Source: Actinidia chinensis
Lineage: Eukaryota; Streptophyta; Magnoliopsida; Ericales; Actinidiaceae
DNA length: 10,000 bases
NCBI GenBank assembly: GCA_009663005.1
Contig: CM018901.1
Span: 16,183,739-16,193,738, forward strand
Reading direction: 5' to 3'
The first letter of the stretch is position 1. Each line of letters begins with the position of its first letter. Of this stretch, positions 8,546 through 10,000 are shown in pieces. A model generated the notes under the pieces. It was not told the DNA's origin. It did no database searches and was given only the letters and a program-made list of their open reading frames with translations. A program made the position numbers and the translations under genes.

Positions 8546-8777
8546 TAGTTTTAAATAGTGTATCTTTTTACTATTCTCCCATGGAATAATAAACACTTTC
8601 ATGATCATGCTCCAATAACATTTTTATGATCATATCTTGCTTTTGGCTAACTTTTGAGCTTTTGCAAATAGCAATTTCCTTACAACTTCTTCATTTTATT
8701 GAACTTTTTTTGAACATTTAAAATTTTCAATTATGGTATTTTTTCCTTGATTAAATCTATTATAAATAATTTGGCAG
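8546..8777. other. AT-rich, intron-like sequence
   Basis: T-rich on the plus strand, no open frame of interest. It ends in a TTTTCCTTGATTAAATC...AATTTGGCAG string that would serve as a 3' splice site with AG at 8776-8777, just before a less AT-rich block. Confidence 0.3.
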
Positions 8778-8943
8778 GCGGAACATTTGCTAAATCTATG
8801 TGCCGAAAAAAGATCCCTCTTCACCGCAAACATGTTGGAACGTTTGAGCCTACGGTGCTGCCACTGGTCCTATTCATGCTGCACTTGCGTCCTTGGGTGC
8901 CAATGAAATTAAACTTATGCGCTCGGGTTGATGCATCGAGTCG
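8778..8943 (+). other. Possible exon, unassigned
   Basis: This block is visibly richer in G and C than its surroundings and follows an acceptor-like TTTGGCAG. One plus frame is open (to a stop at 8954-8956), and part of another reads ATGPIHAALASLGANEIKLM, which looks like genuine protein. The two halves lie in different frames, so a one-base indel may separate them. I know no family with enough certainty to assign it. It may be a late exon of the gene starting near 7290. Confidence 0.3.
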
Positions 8944-9110
8944 ATTGCTTCCTTAAATCAGTGAAGCTGGTTCAAAATTGGATGCCCCTACCCGTATTGC
9001 TTTCATTAAAGCAGTGAAGCTGGTTCAAATCGATGCCCCTAAATCGATGCCACTACCCCTATTGCTTTCATAAATCAGTGATGCTGGTTCAAATCGATGC
9101 ACCTACCCCT
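8944..9110 (+). repeat. Three-copy imperfect tandem repeat
   Basis: Copies begin ATTGCTT at 8944, 8996 and 9061, with lengths of about 52, 65 and 50 bases. The shared text is ATTGCTTTCAT-AAATCAGTGAAGCTGGTTCAAATCGATGCCCCTACCCCT. The middle copy carries an extra internal duplication of about 14 bases (AAATCGATGCC-CT twice). Unit lengths are not multiples of three between copies, so if it is coding the frame would shift. Confidence 0.85.
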
Positions 9111-9199
9111 GAACCTTAAATCACTCGCAAATTTCGGATTTCAAAACTTTCACCATAATTGGAATAAAAGATTATATCACAGTGGAATAATTACTTGGA

Positions 9200-9300
9200 G
9201 ATGAAAGGGTTTCGAGTTCAATGCTTTGTATTGTGTTTGTCAGTTATTAATTCTGTTAAATATTGTATGGATCTGTCATTATTAATGAAATAAATTTGAC
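9200..9300 (+). terminator. Possible 3' UTR and poly(A) signal
   Basis: The stretch has features of a plant 3' untranslated region: T/G-rich upstream elements such as TTTGTATTGTGTTTGT (about 9226-9241) and TGTATGGATCTGT (about 9264-9276), followed by a near-AATAAA signal in AATGAAATAAAT (9284-9295). It would end the transcription unit proposed from about 7290. Weak but consistent with the upstream promoter and leader. Confidence 0.35.
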
Positions 9301-10000
9301 TAAATGTATCGAGAGCGTCTAAATTGAATCTTCTTTTTATTTGAATACGTTGTTATTGATTCATGCAAACGTGTTTTATTTGAGGAATATGTTTCACGAT
9401 GTCTTTTCATCTCTCACACGATATTGCATAATCAACACCGTTCTAAATTTTATAGTGAAAAAAATGTGACCCACCATGAAAGATTGGAGCAATATAAAAG
9501 TGAAATATTACGATGAAATATTATTGTGCTTAATTTATATTTGTACTAGGAGACATATAGCAATATTTCCAACTCATACTCGCAATAGCAGTGAGAGCAA
9601 CTCATACAAGTAATAAAAAAAAAATTGGACAAAATCCTTTGGTCTTTCATTGCAAAAGGGCAATCGCGTATACGGTTTGTCGATTATTGCTCCATCGTTA
9701 GACTTCAGTTTTAATCGGGACGATAACCCTTCACTAAACCACCATCTAAATAATTTGCCTTGGATTTGGAGCTGGGTCCGCAATGGTTTTTGGTTTTGGA
9801 AAATTATTACTATTGAAAGTGGCTTTGAGTTCTACCCTTCAAATTTTTTTCTAATAATTTTTTTTCTTCTTCCGGAATTTCTAAAAAGTTATAAATTTGT
9901 GGAGAAGTTAAAAAATATGTAATAATGACATAGAAACGTTTTTCCATTATAAAAAATATTTTGAAGAAAGAATCATAATAATGTTTTACTATTTATTAAA
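9301..10000. other. AT-rich region with no recognisable gene
   Basis: Nothing certain is encoded. Overlapping frames on both strands around 9574-9922 are longer than chance might suggest for such AT-rich DNA. The plus frame has a Trp-rich patch (NNLPWIWSWV), and the minus frame reads GAIIDKPYTRLPF. Neither matches a family I know, and the plus frame ends in low-complexity F, L, I and K. The final 80 bases are A and T runs. Confidence 0.4.

Noticed and set aside
8778..8943. Glycoside hydrolase family 17 (beta-1,3-glucanase) fragment
   Set aside because: The phrase IHAALASLGANEIK recalls the region before the strand motif in that family, and the gene start could be a signal peptide, but the diagnostic motifs (GVNYG-like start, VGNE, the second Glu region) are absent in all frames.
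9574..9922. Overlapping open frames near the right edge as genes
   Set aside because: Both lack recognisable motifs, overlap each other on opposite strands, and the plus frame turns into low-complexity sequence.
1..10000. Undescribed defence, CRISPR or RNA-guided system
   Set aside because: No spaced direct repeats, no nuclease or reverse transcriptase motifs and no operon structure were found; the only clear protein is the hAT transposase.

Overview
The window looks like nuclear DNA of a flowering plant, probably a dicot. It is very AT-rich, has many A and T homopolymers, no prokaryote-style gene packing, and carries a plant-type hAT DNA transposon. No bacterial, phage or defence system is visible, and no rRNA, tRNA or CRISPR array.

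Layout. Bases 1-1712 are AT-rich intergenic sequence with nothing recognisable. Bases 1713-6122 hold one hAT-superfamily transposon (1721-6114) flanked by an 8-bp target-site duplication that survives with a one-base slip. Its transposase (TTF-type zinc finger, DUF4371, hAT dimerisation domain) runs leftward on the minus strand from 4288 to 1875. It is full length and keeps almost every family motif in order, but its reading frame is broken by many one- and two-base indels. The promoter side of the element (4625-6114) is present twice in tandem. The first copy ends in a complete internal right terminus at 5357, and the second ends at the real outer terminus at 6114. The junction starts with the 8 bases CTCATCCC, which also occur at the matching internal site 4626-4633. 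This is the footprint expected if one copy inserted into another and their left parts then recombined.

Bases 6123-7260 are AT-rich spacer with a degenerate short repeat. Around 7263 a plausible plant gene begins on the plus strand: TATA-like box, CT-rich leader, and an ATG in good context opening a hydrophobic N-terminus. A T/G-rich 3'-UTR-like stretch with an AATAAA-type signal follows near 9290. The body between them cannot be read as one protein and I could not assign a family. It also holds a possible small Helitron (8020-8545) and three copies of a 50-65 bp tandem repeat (8944-9110). Bases 9300-10000 show nothing I can name.

Caution on sequence quality: single-base indels occur everywhere they can be tested (transposase codons, terminal repeats, target-site duplication, the two tandem copies). 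This pattern fits an unpolished long-read assembly as well as natural decay, so the broken frames should not be taken as proof that the genes are dead.
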